Assembly: GCA_003166055.1 (NCBI GenBank) | Contig: PMWR01000474.1 | Coordinates: 821-7,751, forward strand | Source: Acidobacteriaceae bacterium | GTDB taxonomy: Bacteria > Acidobacteriota > Terriglobia > Terriglobales > Acidobacteriaceae | Reading direction: 5' to 3' | DNA length: 6,931 bases | Part shown: positions 1 to 5,051 of the stretch, one piece after another | Numbering within the stretch: position 1 is the stretch's first letter | Layout: each line of letters begins with the position of its first letter | Program-made: the position numbers and the translations under genes | The notes under the pieces: model-generated | Database searches by the model: none | What the model saw: the letters and a program-made list of their open reading frames with translations, nothing else | Told to the model about the DNA's origin: nothing

Positions 1-393
1 GCCGTGCTCAACGCCAACTACATTCGCGCCAAGCTCGAAGACCTGTACGAACTGCCGTACAAGACCGCGTCGATGCACGAGGTGGTTTTCTCCGACAAGC
101 GCCAGGCGGCCAAAGGCGTGAAGACGGGCGACATTGCCAAGCGGCTCATCGACTACGGTTTCCACCCTTATACGGTCAGCTTTCCGCTGATCGTGCATGG
201 GGCGCTGATGATCGAGCCCACCGAGAGCGAGTCGCTGGAGGAATTGGACCTGTTCATCGCCGCCATGCGATCGATTGCCAAGGAAGTGGACGAGACTCCG
301 GAGCTGGTGAAGACCGCGCCGCATTCGACGCGGGTTTCACGACTCGACGAAGTGCAGGCGGCGAGGAAGCCGATTCTGCGGTGGAAACCTTAA
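1..393 (+). CDS. gcvPB: Glycine dehydrogenase (decarboxylating) subunit 2, C-terminal part (5' end outside window)
   Basis: This is the last 130 codons of the P-protein subunit 2 of the glycine cleavage system. With subunit 1 (GcvPA) it decarboxylates glycine using pyridoxal phosphate and passes the aminomethyl group to the lipoyl arm of GcvH in the cytoplasm. The reading frame is open from base 1, so the gene enters from the left; the GTG at 4 is an internal valine, not a start. Recognisable conserved stretches are [36 protein letters not shown] and the segment [18 protein letters not shown], all typical of the GcvPB C-terminal domain. The PLP-binding lysine lies upstream, outside the window. 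GcvPB is usually about 480-520 residues, so roughly a quarter is seen. The frame ends at TAA 391-393 with no frameshift. The partner gcvPA is expected just upstream but cannot be seen. Confidence 0.93.
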   Translation, partial: AVLNANYIRAKLEDLYELPYKTASMHEVVFSDKRQAAKGVKTGDIAKRLIDYGFHPYTVSFPLIVHGALMIEPTESESLEELDLFIAAMRSIAKEVDETPELVKTAPHSTRVSRLDEVQAARKPILRWKP

Positions 394-396
394 GAG

Positions 397-430
397 CAGC
401 TATTAGCCCTCAGCTTTTAGCTTTCAGCTT
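397..430. repeat. AGCT-rich low-complexity repeat
   Basis: Degenerate short direct repeats of the type CAGCTnTTAGC and TTTCAGCTT occur here, with AGCT at about 398, 412, 419 and 426. This low-complexity pattern sits directly after the gcvPB stop. I have an impression that similar AGCT runs are scattered between genes in Terriglobia, but this is recall and not checked. Confidence 0.45.
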
Positions 431-432
431 CC

Positions 433-454
433 CAGGTCCCAAATACGGGACCTG
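433..454. terminator. Perfect 8-bp inverted repeat, possible gcvPB 3' hairpin
   Basis: CAGGTCCC (433-440) and GGGACCTG (447-454) are exact reverse complements separated by AAATAC. The hairpin lies about 40 bases after the gcvPB stop, in the right place to end or protect that transcript. There is no run of T after it, so it is not a classical intrinsic terminator. It could equally be an isolated palindromic repeat. Confidence 0.35.
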
Positions 455-487
455 AGCCACCCTTGCGGCGCTGGCGGTTACGCAGGA

Positions 488-518
488 TCACAGGGCCACA
501 GTTTCTGTGATTCTGTGG
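488..518. repeat. Nested CACAG/CTGTG hairpin
   Basis: Two copies of CACAG (489-493, 497-501) are followed by two copies of CTGTG (505-509, 513-517). The outer and inner copies can pair to give one interrupted stem with a TTT loop, or the pairs can slip past each other. Two more CACAG copies follow in direct orientation at 566-570 and 574-578. The function is unknown. Confidence 0.4.
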
Positions 519-709
519 GAGTCCGTTTCCTAAGTTGATGATTCTGTTTGGTTTGAATAGGGCCTCACAGTTTCACAGCTCAAAATCGGGGCTTTTTGAG
601 GGAGGGGTTCGTGAGACCATCTGGATTCATCAAGATATTTGTTTTGAGATGTTTGCGCATGCTTCCCTCGATTGAAACGTGTGGGTATAGGAGGACGTTT
701 TCCTTCAAT

Positions 710-1051
710 TCAGGTGTGGTGGACGGGGTGGTAGAGGTTAATTCGACGGCTGGAAAGGCCTATTTCGATGCGCTGCATGCCGGGCAGGATTTCGAGCAGC
801 AAGCGGGCGACGGCGGAGGCCGATGTGTCGCGGCGGGAGGAATTGAGGGCGTCGAGGACCTGGGCACGGGCGATCTGGATGGCGCTGCGGTCTTCGAGGA
901 CGCCGAGCCTGAGGTTCCCGTCCACTTCGATGGGCGGCGCGGCGGTGAACTTGTGGAGGCGGGTGGGGTATTAGCCATAGGGCTTGGCGCACAGAGCCGG
1001 TGCGTGGCACTTGGCTCCGTTGGGCATGATGGGCCGGCATAGGTTAACCAT
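710..1051 (-). pseudogene. Broken small acidobacterial-type protein with degraded Cys/His (CCCH-like) N-terminal motif
   Basis: Read on the minus strand from ATG (1051-1049), the frame runs MVNLCRPIMPNGAKCHAPAL and on to a TAA stop at 973-971. The same frame then continues with YPTRLHKFTAAPPIEVDGNL and LEDRSAIQIARAQVLDALNS, ending at TGA 712-710, for 114 codons in all. From memory this resembles a small protein family common in Acidobacteriota, with a pattern like C..xNGxxC..PAL...PYC..H followed by a conserved EDRxAIQ..L.QVLDAL helix. Cys5 and Cys15 remain. The positions where I expect the third Cys and the His read Gly26 (GGC) and Pro29 (CCC), and the expected Tyr at 27 is TAA, one base from TAC. 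The C-terminal 40 residues also seem diverged. A G-rich stretch 8-24 bases before the ATG could act as a ribosome site. Restart at an internal ATG could still give a 71-residue product. No function is known to me. Confidence 0.55.
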
Positions 1052-1060
1052 TGCGATACT

Positions 1061-1076
1061 CCCCCCTCCCCCCCCC
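1061..1076. repeat. C-rich tract (6 C, T, 9 C), G-rich on the minus strand
   Basis: Six C, one T and nine C in a row; on the minus strand this is a G run placed 10 to 25 bases before the ATG of the pseudogene at 1051. It could serve as an over-long Shine-Dalgarno. Homopolymer runs of this length can slip in replication and are also prone to sequencing error. Confidence 0.6.
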
Positions 1077-1341
1077 GTCTCTGCAAGCAAGCGGCTTGTT
1101 TTTCAGCGAGATAGGGCATGGGCTGCGCTGTAAGTGGTTGATTGCAATGGAGTTCTTTGCAGATAATAGACAGCAAAGGGGTTACGGGCGTTTGCCCGGC
1201 GGCCCTGGGATTTAATTGGTGCTATGAAACGATTGTGCGCCAATGGTGGGAAATTATCGGCAAACTTTCTGCACAAAAATAAGGCGCAGATTTGGCCGCG
1301 GACAAGGGTCTGTTTTTGAGCGCACCAAAAAAGGAAGAGTT

Positions 1342-1357
1342 TGGGGCTGAAGCCCCA
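1342..1357. repeat. Palindrome with CTGAAG centre (left member of a pair)
   Basis: The arms TGGGGCT and AGCCCCA are perfectly complementary around GA. As RNA this would be a stem closed by a UGAA tetraloop. Together with the palindrome at 1382-1401, which has the same CTGAAG centre, it resembles a palindromic intergenic repeat that I associate with Terriglobia genomes. Confidence 0.6.
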
Positions 1358-1381
1358 TCTCTCTCATTTCAAATCGCTTGC

Positions 1382-1401
1382 GGCACGACTGAAGTCGTGC
1401 C
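1382..1401. repeat. Palindrome with CTGAAG centre (right member of a pair)
   Basis: The arms GGCACGACT (1382-1390) and AGTCGTGCC (1393-1401) are perfectly complementary around GA, a 9-bp stem. The flanks, CTTGC before and CTTTCG after, match my recollection of a repeated acidobacterial intergenic element. The T-rich stretch at 1427-1432 followed by CCGGCAAGCTG may be the end of the same unit. Confidence 0.6.
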
Positions 1402-1412
1402 CTTTCGCACAT

Positions 1413-1509
1413 CTGCATCAAGGTGGTTTTTTCCGGCAAGCTGAGATGCAGGTTGCAGTAGTGCAACGAAGGACTTCGGTCAGCGCATTCTTTCAAGGAA
1501 TGTAGGCGC
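1413..1509. other. Three further tandem stem-loops, possible structured RNA or repeat tail
   Basis: CTGCATC (1413-1419) pairs with GATGCAG (1445-1451). GTTGCA (1452-1457) pairs with TGCAAC (1462-1467) around GTAG. CATTC (1486-1490) pairs with GAATG (1498-1502), with outer GCG/CGC pairs at 1483-1485 and 1507-1509. With the two palindromes to the left this makes five consecutive hairpins in about 170 bases. They could be the rest of a composite repeat or a folded transcript. No known RNA family is recognised. Confidence 0.35.
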
Positions 1510-1542
1510 AGTGGGGCGGACGGGCACCAATCAGGCCAGTAT

Positions 1543-1573
1543 TTGTTCGGCTCGGTTATTGTTGATGTATGAT
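1543..1573 (+). promoter_or_regulatory. Possible vapBC promoter
   Basis: TATGAT at 1568-1573 matches the -10 consensus at five of six positions. The best -35-like hexamer is TTGTTC at 1543-1548, a weak match with a long 19-base spacer. A start near 1580 would give a short leader of about 27 bases containing the AAAGGGGA ribosome site. The -10 lies inside the TGATG repeat array, as expected for a repressible promoter. Confidence 0.35.
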
Positions 1574-1588
1574 GATTGATGCGTGATG
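1563..1588 (+). promoter_or_regulatory. Four TGATG direct repeats at 7-bp spacing, candidate VapB operator
   Basis: TGATG occurs at 1563-1567, 1570-1574, 1577-1581 and 1584-1588, each exactly seven bases from the next, with variable dinucleotides TA, AT and CG between. The array overlaps the possible -10 and ends 18 bases before the antitoxin start codon. Ribbon-helix-helix repressors can bind heptad arrays: the omega repressor of plasmid pSM19035 binds consecutive 7-bp WATCACW units. The antitoxin encoded next is of this fold, so autoregulation through these heptads is a reasonable inference. Confidence 0.5.
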
Positions 1589-1606
1589 CTCTAAAGGGGA
1601 AACGGA

Positions 1607-1837
1607 ATGCGTACAACGCTTGCCATCGACGATGACGTGCTTGCTGCTGCCAAGGAGTTGGCTGCTACGGAGCGGAGGAGCGTCGGCGAGGTGATTTCGG
1701 CGTTGGTGCGCCATGCGCTGCGCCCGACTCCTTCAAATAGCGCCACGCGGAACGGTGTTCCACTGCTTCCGGTTCGTCCTGGCGTGCCGAGGGTGACTTC
1801 GGAGCTGGTTCGGCAGTTGCAGGAAGAGTTGCCGTGA
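1607..1837 (+). CDS. vapB: Type II antitoxin, ribbon-helix-helix (VapB-like)
   Basis: This 76-residue protein is the likely antitoxin of the PIN-domain toxin encoded next. Such antitoxins bind and mask the toxin's RNase site and, as a complex, repress their own promoter. Residues 2-7 (RTTLAI) have the alternating pattern of the DNA-contacting beta-strand. Residues about 9-21 and 25-39 (VGEVISALVRHAL) form the two helices of a ribbon-helix-helix dimer. The tail from about residue 40 to 76, rich in Pro, Val and Arg, is the expected toxin-binding segment. The ATG at 1607 is supported by AAAGGGGA at 1593-1600, about seven bases upstream. The stop codon overlaps the toxin start in GTGA, so the two are translationally coupled. 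The TGATG heptad array upstream is the likely operator. The VapB label is by partner and fold; ribbon-helix-helix antitoxins share little sequence. Confidence 0.88.
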   Translation: MRTTLAIDDDVLAAAKELAATERRSVGEVISALVRHALRPTPSNSATRNGVPLLPVRPGVPRVTSELVRQLQEELP

Positions 1838-2268
1838 CCCGGTACCTGCTGGACGTCAACGTGTTGATTGCATTGATCGATCCAGCGCATGTGCAGCACG
1901 ACCGCGCGCATGACTGGTTCGCCGCCACAGGGATACACGGCTGGGCCACCTGCCCTCTTACAGAAAATGGCGTGCTGCGGATCGTGGGGCACGCCCGCTA
2001 TCCGAACTCGCCGGGAACGCCGGCGGCAGTTGCGGAGATTATGGCGATTCTGCGCGGGTTGGGTGGGCACGAGTTCTGGCCGGACGACGTCACGCTCTTT
2101 GACCGCCAACTCGTTGATACTGCGCGGCTGCTCGATTCGGCCCAGGTTACCGATACCTATCTACTCGCGCTTGCCTGCGCTCACGGTGCGAAGTTTGCCA
2201 CTTTCGACCGTCGCCTGGTTACCGATGCGGTGGTGAACGGGGACTCGGCGCTGCATTTGATCGTTTGA
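1834..2268 (+). CDS. vapC: PIN-domain ribonuclease toxin (VapC family)
   Basis: A 144-residue single PIN domain, the usual VapC size. VapC toxins are magnesium-dependent endoribonucleases that block translation by cutting specific tRNAs or rRNA; the target here cannot be told from sequence. The acidic catalytic set is complete: Asp7 in LLDVNVLIAL, Glu44 in PLTENGVLR, Asp107 in VTDTYLLALA and Asp125 in FATFDRR. The toxin therefore looks active. The start is GTG at 1834, overlapping the antitoxin stop by four bases (GTGA), which places Asp7 at the standard distance from the N-terminus. No separate promoter or strong ribosome site is seen, as expected for coupled translation. The pattern LTENGVLRI with HARYPNSPG resembles the VapC subgroup often annotated as TA-system VapC family ribonuclease. 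Two hairpins follow the stop at 2289-2330. Confidence 0.93.
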   Translation: MTRYLLDVNVLIALIDPAHVQHDRAHDWFAATGIHGWATCPLTENGVLRIVGHARYPNSPGTPAAVAEIMAILRGLGGHEFWPDDVTLFDRQLVDTARLLDSAQVTDTYLLALACAHGAKFATFDRRLVTDAVVNGDSALHLIV

Positions 2269-2288
2269 GTTTCGCCTGCACGAACGAC

Positions 2289-2330
2289 CTTCTCACGTGA
2301 GAAGACTCTCGAGGAACTCTTCCAGAGTCT
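2289..2330. other. 16-bp perfect palindrome plus adjoining hairpin after vapC
   Basis: CTTCTCACGTGAGAAG at 2289-2304 is a perfect palindrome with a CACGTG core. It abuts a second inverted repeat: AGACTCT (2303-2309) with AGAGTCT (2324-2330), with an inner GGAA/TTCC stem around CTC. The position, 21 bases after the vapC stop, suits a transcript-end structure, but no T run follows. The 16-bp palindrome could instead be an operator for the gene starting at 2466. Confidence 0.4.
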
Positions 2331-2393
2331 CCGAAATCGCGCGGCTTCTGCAGACCCCCATCCTTCGCGGGCGACTGGCAGAACTAGCGGGTG

Positions 2394-2399
2394 TAAACT
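2394..2399 (+). promoter_or_regulatory. Weak possible -10 box upstream of the VCBS protein
   Basis: TGTAAACT at 2392-2399 contains a TAAACT box, the same hexamer found seven bases before dnaB. No convincing -35 lies 16-18 bases upstream. If used, it gives a leader of about 60 bases before the ATG at 2466. Offered only as a candidate. Confidence 0.22.
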
Positions 2400-2465
2400 C
2401 TGGTTGCCTCTGAAGAGACGGTTTTGCATGCGCTGTTTCGGCTCTGGCCAGCCTGGAGATGAACC

Positions 2466-4850
2466 ATGAAGTTTATTCTTTTCGGCAAGTTATCTCTTTT
2501 TGCGGCCCTTGTGGTCATGTTTTGCAATGGTGCTTCGCAGGCCTGGGGTGCTGCGGCGGCAACCAACACTGAGCTGACGATTGCCTCTGGGGGCAACACA
2601 GTCGCATCGGGCGGATCAGTGGCGTCCGGCAGCGAAGTGACGCTGACAGCAGCGGTTACTGCCGGCTCCACGCAAGTGACCACCGGGCAGGTTAACTTCT
2701 GCGACGCTTCCACCGCGCACTGCACAGACATCCATCTGCTGGGAACGGCGCAGCTCACGAGCGCAGGAACGGCGGTGTTTCGGTTCGTCCCCGGCATCGG
2801 GAGCCACAGCTATAAGGCCGTCTTTGTGGGGACGCCAAATCGCGCAGCGGCCTACGCGGGCAGCACGTCCGCCCCTGCGGCGCTGACGGTTACCGGCACA
2901 TTCCCCACCACCACGGCCATCGCATCCAGCGGAAGCGTGGGGAACTACACGCTTACGGCGACGGTGACTGGTTCGGTGAATTCGCCGAGTGTCGCCGCGC
3001 CCGCATCTTCAATCAATTTCGTCGACACATCCAGCAGCAACACGGTGCTGGCGACCGCCAACCTGGGCGGTGCAGTATATGCAACGGGCTTGGTCAACGT
3101 TGACAATCCGCAAACCGGCAATGAGCCCGGCGCGGTCGTGGTGGGCGACTTTAACGGGGATGGAATTCCGGATCTGGCGGTAGCTCTAAATGAAACCAGT
3201 CAATCAGTAGGTATCCTTCTGGGCGATGGGACTGGGAATTTCACGCCTGTGACGAAGAGCCCGATCACCGCCGCAGGGAGCCCCATAGTTGTGCAAGACC
3301 TCAATGGAGACGGGATTCCGGACATTGTCCTCTCCTCGGCTTCTGACGATTCCCTCACGGTCCTGCTGGGCAATGGTGACGGGACGTTCAAGGTAGCGCC
3401 AGGTAGCCCCACATCAACCAATTACGGGGCGTATCCGATTGTAGTGGCAGATGTGAACGGGGACGGGATTCCCGATTTAGTCGCAGGCGGTGGTTACTAC
3501 CTGGTCACCTTGCTGGGCAACGGGGATGGGTCATTCACCGAAATGCCGATAACCGCCTCGACATACTCTGAAGCGACCTTCAGCTCGATGGTGGTGGGAG
3601 ATTTCAACGGCGATGGGATTCCCGATCTCGCGACTTTGGACCTGGCTGGCCAGCACATCGTGATTCTGTTCGGCAATGGTGATGGGACCTTCAAGACGGG
3701 GCCAACAACGACGACGAGCACGATGAGCGCCGGCTCGCCGCTGTCGCTGACGGCCGGCGACTTCAACGGGGATGGCAAACTGGATTTGGCTGTTCCCATT
3801 TACGGCAGTAGCGGCTCACTTGCAGTTCTGCTCGGCAACGGGGATGGCACGTTTCAAGCAGCTCCTGGAAGTCCAGTCTCTGTGGAGGATTGGCCCAGCA
3901 TGGTCTATGTCGGAGATTTCAACGGGGACGGCATCGCCGATATTCTGGTTGCCGCTCAGACCAGCGGCACAACAATCAACATCCTGCTGGGGAAAGGCGA
4001 TGGAACCTTCAGCCAGATGCAGACGGGATCTCCCCAGCTTGAGTGCTGCTCCAATACCGCCCTGGGAGACTTCAACGGCGACGGGGTCACTGACATCGTC
4101 TCGTCCAGTTTCTACAATGGCAATGCGGAGGTGCTTTTAACGCAGCTTACCCAGACAACCACGGCCACGACTACGGGGATCTCGCCCGTCGGCACCGGAA
4201 CCCACCAGGTGGACGCCAGCTATCTCGGAAACAGCGTCTATAGTGCCAGCGTCTCCAGCACTGTCGGACTCACCGCAGTCACGCCGCCGAGCTTCGCGAT
4301 CGCCGGGACAGGGGTCACTGTTACCGCAGGCGCGACGACGGGAAATACTTCCACCATCACCATCACGCCCGCCGGCGGCTTCACGGGTAGCGTCGCGCTG
4401 ACGGCGGCGTTAACTTCAAGCCCGAATAATGCTGTCGATGCGCCCACCTTCACATTCGGCGCCACCACTCCGGTCAGCATCACCGGAGTTGCGGCGGGGA
4501 CGGCTACGCTTACAATCGCTACCACTGCGAGGGCTACTGGATCTGGATCATGCACTGCGTCCAATTCGACGCCGCGCAACATCCCGTGGTACGCCGGAGG
4601 AGGCGCGGTTCTGGCCTGCGTCTTCCTTTTGGGCATTCCGGCGCGCCGTCGGAGATTGCGGAACGTGATCGGGATGTTGGCGATGCTGGTGGCGATAGCC
4701 GGCGGTTTGCTGGCCTGTGGCGGCAGCAGTGGAGGCGGTTGCACGGTGCCCGTCTCACCGTTCACCACGCCGGGGAACTATACCATCACCGTAACCGGCA
4801 CGTCCGGCACGCTCACCGAGGCGGGGACGGTTTCTCTTACAGTGCAGTAA
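2466..4850 (+). CDS. Large exported VCBS/FG-GAP beta-propeller protein with Ig-like domains and C-terminal membrane hairpin
   Basis: This 794-residue protein is probably exported or surface-attached; ligand and function are unknown. The start at ATG 2466 has GGAG at 2455-2458 and leads into a signal peptide (Lys2 and Lys8, then hydrophobic LSLFAALVVMF, likely cleaved near residues 26-29). Residues about 33-142 are an Ig-like domain of the bacterial group 3 type. Residues about 145-205 look like the first half of a second. Seven FG-GAP/VCBS repeats follow, with Ca-binding loops DxNGDGxxD starting at Asp228, 278, 329, 379, 432, 484 and 535, a period of 50-53, which fits a seven-bladed propeller. 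Residues about 563-605 (GISPVGTGTHQVDASYLGNS) look like the second half of the interrupted Ig domain. A third Ig-like segment (about 607-695) runs into two hydrophobic helices (710-726 and 733-750) around RRRRLR, a LLAC motif at Cys751, a Gly/Ser linker, and a final strand segment NYTITVTGTSG to Gln794. No enzyme motif is seen. Confidence 0.88.
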   Translation: MKFILFGKLSLFAALVVMFCNGASQAWGAAAATNTELTIASGGNTVASGGSVASGSEVTLTAAVTAGSTQVTTGQVNFCDASTAHCTDIHLLGTAQLTSAGTAVFRFVPGIGSHSYKAVFVGTPNRAAAYAGSTSAPAALTVTGTFPTTTAIASSGSVGNYTLTATVTGSVNSPSVAAPASSINFVDTSSSNTVLATANLGGAVYATGLVNVDNPQTGNEPGAVVVGDFNGDGIPDLAVALNETSQSVGILLGDGTGNFTPVTKSPITAAGSPIVVQDLNGDGIPDIVLSSASDDSLTVLLGNGDGTFKVAPGSPTSTNYGAYPIVVADVNGDGIPDLVAGGGYYLVTLLGNGDGSFTEMPITASTYSEATFSSMVVGDFNGDGIPDLATLDLAGQHIVILFGNGDGTFKTGPTTTTSTMSAGSPLSLTAGDFNGDGKLDLAVPIYGSSGSLAVLLGNGDGTFQAAPGSPVSVEDWPSMVYVGDFNGDGIADILVAAQTSGTTINILLGKGDGTFSQMQTGSPQLECCSNTALGDFNGDGVTDIVSSSFYNGNAEVLLTQLTQTTTATTTGISPVGTGTHQVDASYLGNSVYSASVSSTVGLTAVTPPSFAIAGTGVTVTAGATTGNTSTITITPAGGFTGSVALTAALTSSPNNAVDAPTFTFGATTPVSITGVAAGTATLTIATTARATGSGSCTASNSTPRNIPWYAGGGAVLACVFLLGIPARRRRLRNVIGMLAMLVAIAGGLLACGGSSGGGCTVPVSPFTTPGNYTITVTGTSGTLTEAGTVSLTVQ
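3147..4148 (+). repeat. Seven tandem VCBS/FG-GAP coding repeats
   Basis: Within the large exported gene, units of about 150-160 bases repeat seven times, each with a GACTTCAACGGGGATGG-like core and, about 80 bases on, a CTGGGCAACGGGGATGG-like core; the last unit lacks the second core (it reads VLLTQL instead of LLGNGDGTF). The cores are similar enough at DNA level to allow recombination between units and to complicate short-read assembly. The count of seven matches a closed integrin-alpha-like propeller. Confidence 0.8.
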
Positions 4851-5051
4851 GGCAGGGTCCAATCCGGGGTTAACGGGCGCCGGGCGACTGCTGGTGCCGG
4901 GTCGTAGGCAGAGGACGATCAGCTCTTTGCTGTCGCCTTGAGCCGTGGGCGGAGTGGTGCGGACTGTTGCCCGGTTTTCCCCATAAATCCCCTGATCCCC
5001 ACAGCTAAAATTGGCGGGTTTTCCAGTCCAAAACAACCTAAACTTGTCTTT
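4851..5051. other. Spacer between VCBS protein and dnaB
   Basis: This is a 201-base spacer with no credible gene. The first 120 bases are GC-rich with only short imperfect inverted repeats and no clear terminator. The last 80 bases become pyrimidine- and A-rich and lead into the dnaB start. The frame of dnaB remains open back to an ATG at 4938, but the added residues are not family-like. Confidence 0.5.
5039..5051 (+). promoter_or_regulatory. TAAACT box seven bases before dnaB ATG, possible leaderless promoter
   Basis: TAAACT (5039-5044) fits the TAnnnT form of a -10 element. Seven bases separate it from the A of the dnaB ATG at 5052, so transcription could begin at or near the start codon. 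The 20 bases before the ATG contain no purine-rich Shine-Dalgarno. No good -35 is seen at 16-18 bases; TTGGCG at 5011-5016 is too far away. Confidence 0.4.

Larger units (their letters stand above)
394..709. other. Non-coding repeat-rich spacer after gcvPB
   Basis: These 316 bases hold no credible gene. Three things are visible. Bases 397-430 are an AGCT-rich low-complexity stretch. Bases 433-454 form a perfect 8-bp inverted repeat (CAGGTCCC / GGGACCTG, loop AAATAC). From 488 to 578 there is a cluster of CACAG and CTGTG pentamers. A further stem, CTCAAAA 579-585 with TTTTGAG 594-600, closes an 8-base loop. The open frame that starts at 596 on the plus strand is mostly the antisense of the broken gene at 710-1051 and is not credible. 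Confidence 0.6.
1052..1606. other. Long non-coding region with C-rich tract and stem-loop cluster
   Basis: These 555 bases hold no credible gene on either strand. The one sizeable open frame, on the minus strand at 1254-1616, runs through palindromic repeats and has no recognisable protein character. Visible contents are the C-rich tract at 1061-1076; a short palindrome CAAGC-G-GCTTG at 1088-1098; an ATTGCAAT palindrome at 1141-1148; a hairpin CGGGC/GCCCG at 1185-1198; a run of five stem-loops at 1342-1509; and the vapBC promoter region at about 1543-1600. The left part should also carry the old promoter of the minus-strand pseudogene, but I cannot pick out a convincing -35/-10 pair. Confidence 0.6.

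Noticed and set aside
596..1042. 148-codon open frame on the plus strand
   Set aside because: It is mostly the antisense of the minus-strand broken gene, has Gly/Asp/Val-rich shadow composition, and no recognisable motif.
760..1176. 138-codon open frame on the minus strand
   Set aside because: It overlaps the pseudogene in another frame, reads through the C/G tract, and is a Pro/Ser/Arg-rich shadow; the family-like residues are in the other minus frame.
394..1606. Insertion sequence or phage remnant in the gene-poor stretch
   Set aside because: No transposase or integrase fragments, terminal inverted repeats or target duplications could be seen.
1254..1616. 120-codon open frame on the minus strand
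   Set aside because: It runs through the palindromic repeats and the vapBC promoter, with no protein-like conservation that I can recognise.
1591..2109. 172-codon open frame opposite vapBC
   Set aside because: Antisense shadow of two clearly recognised genes.
4990..5003. DnaA-box-like ATCCCCACA before dnaB
   Set aside because: It does not match the TTWTNCACA consensus and is a single isolated copy, so there is no support for an origin.
4938..5051. 38-residue N-terminal extension of DnaB
   Set aside because: The extra residues are unlike the family N-terminus; MATIPDLRLD at 5052 leads directly into the conserved domain.
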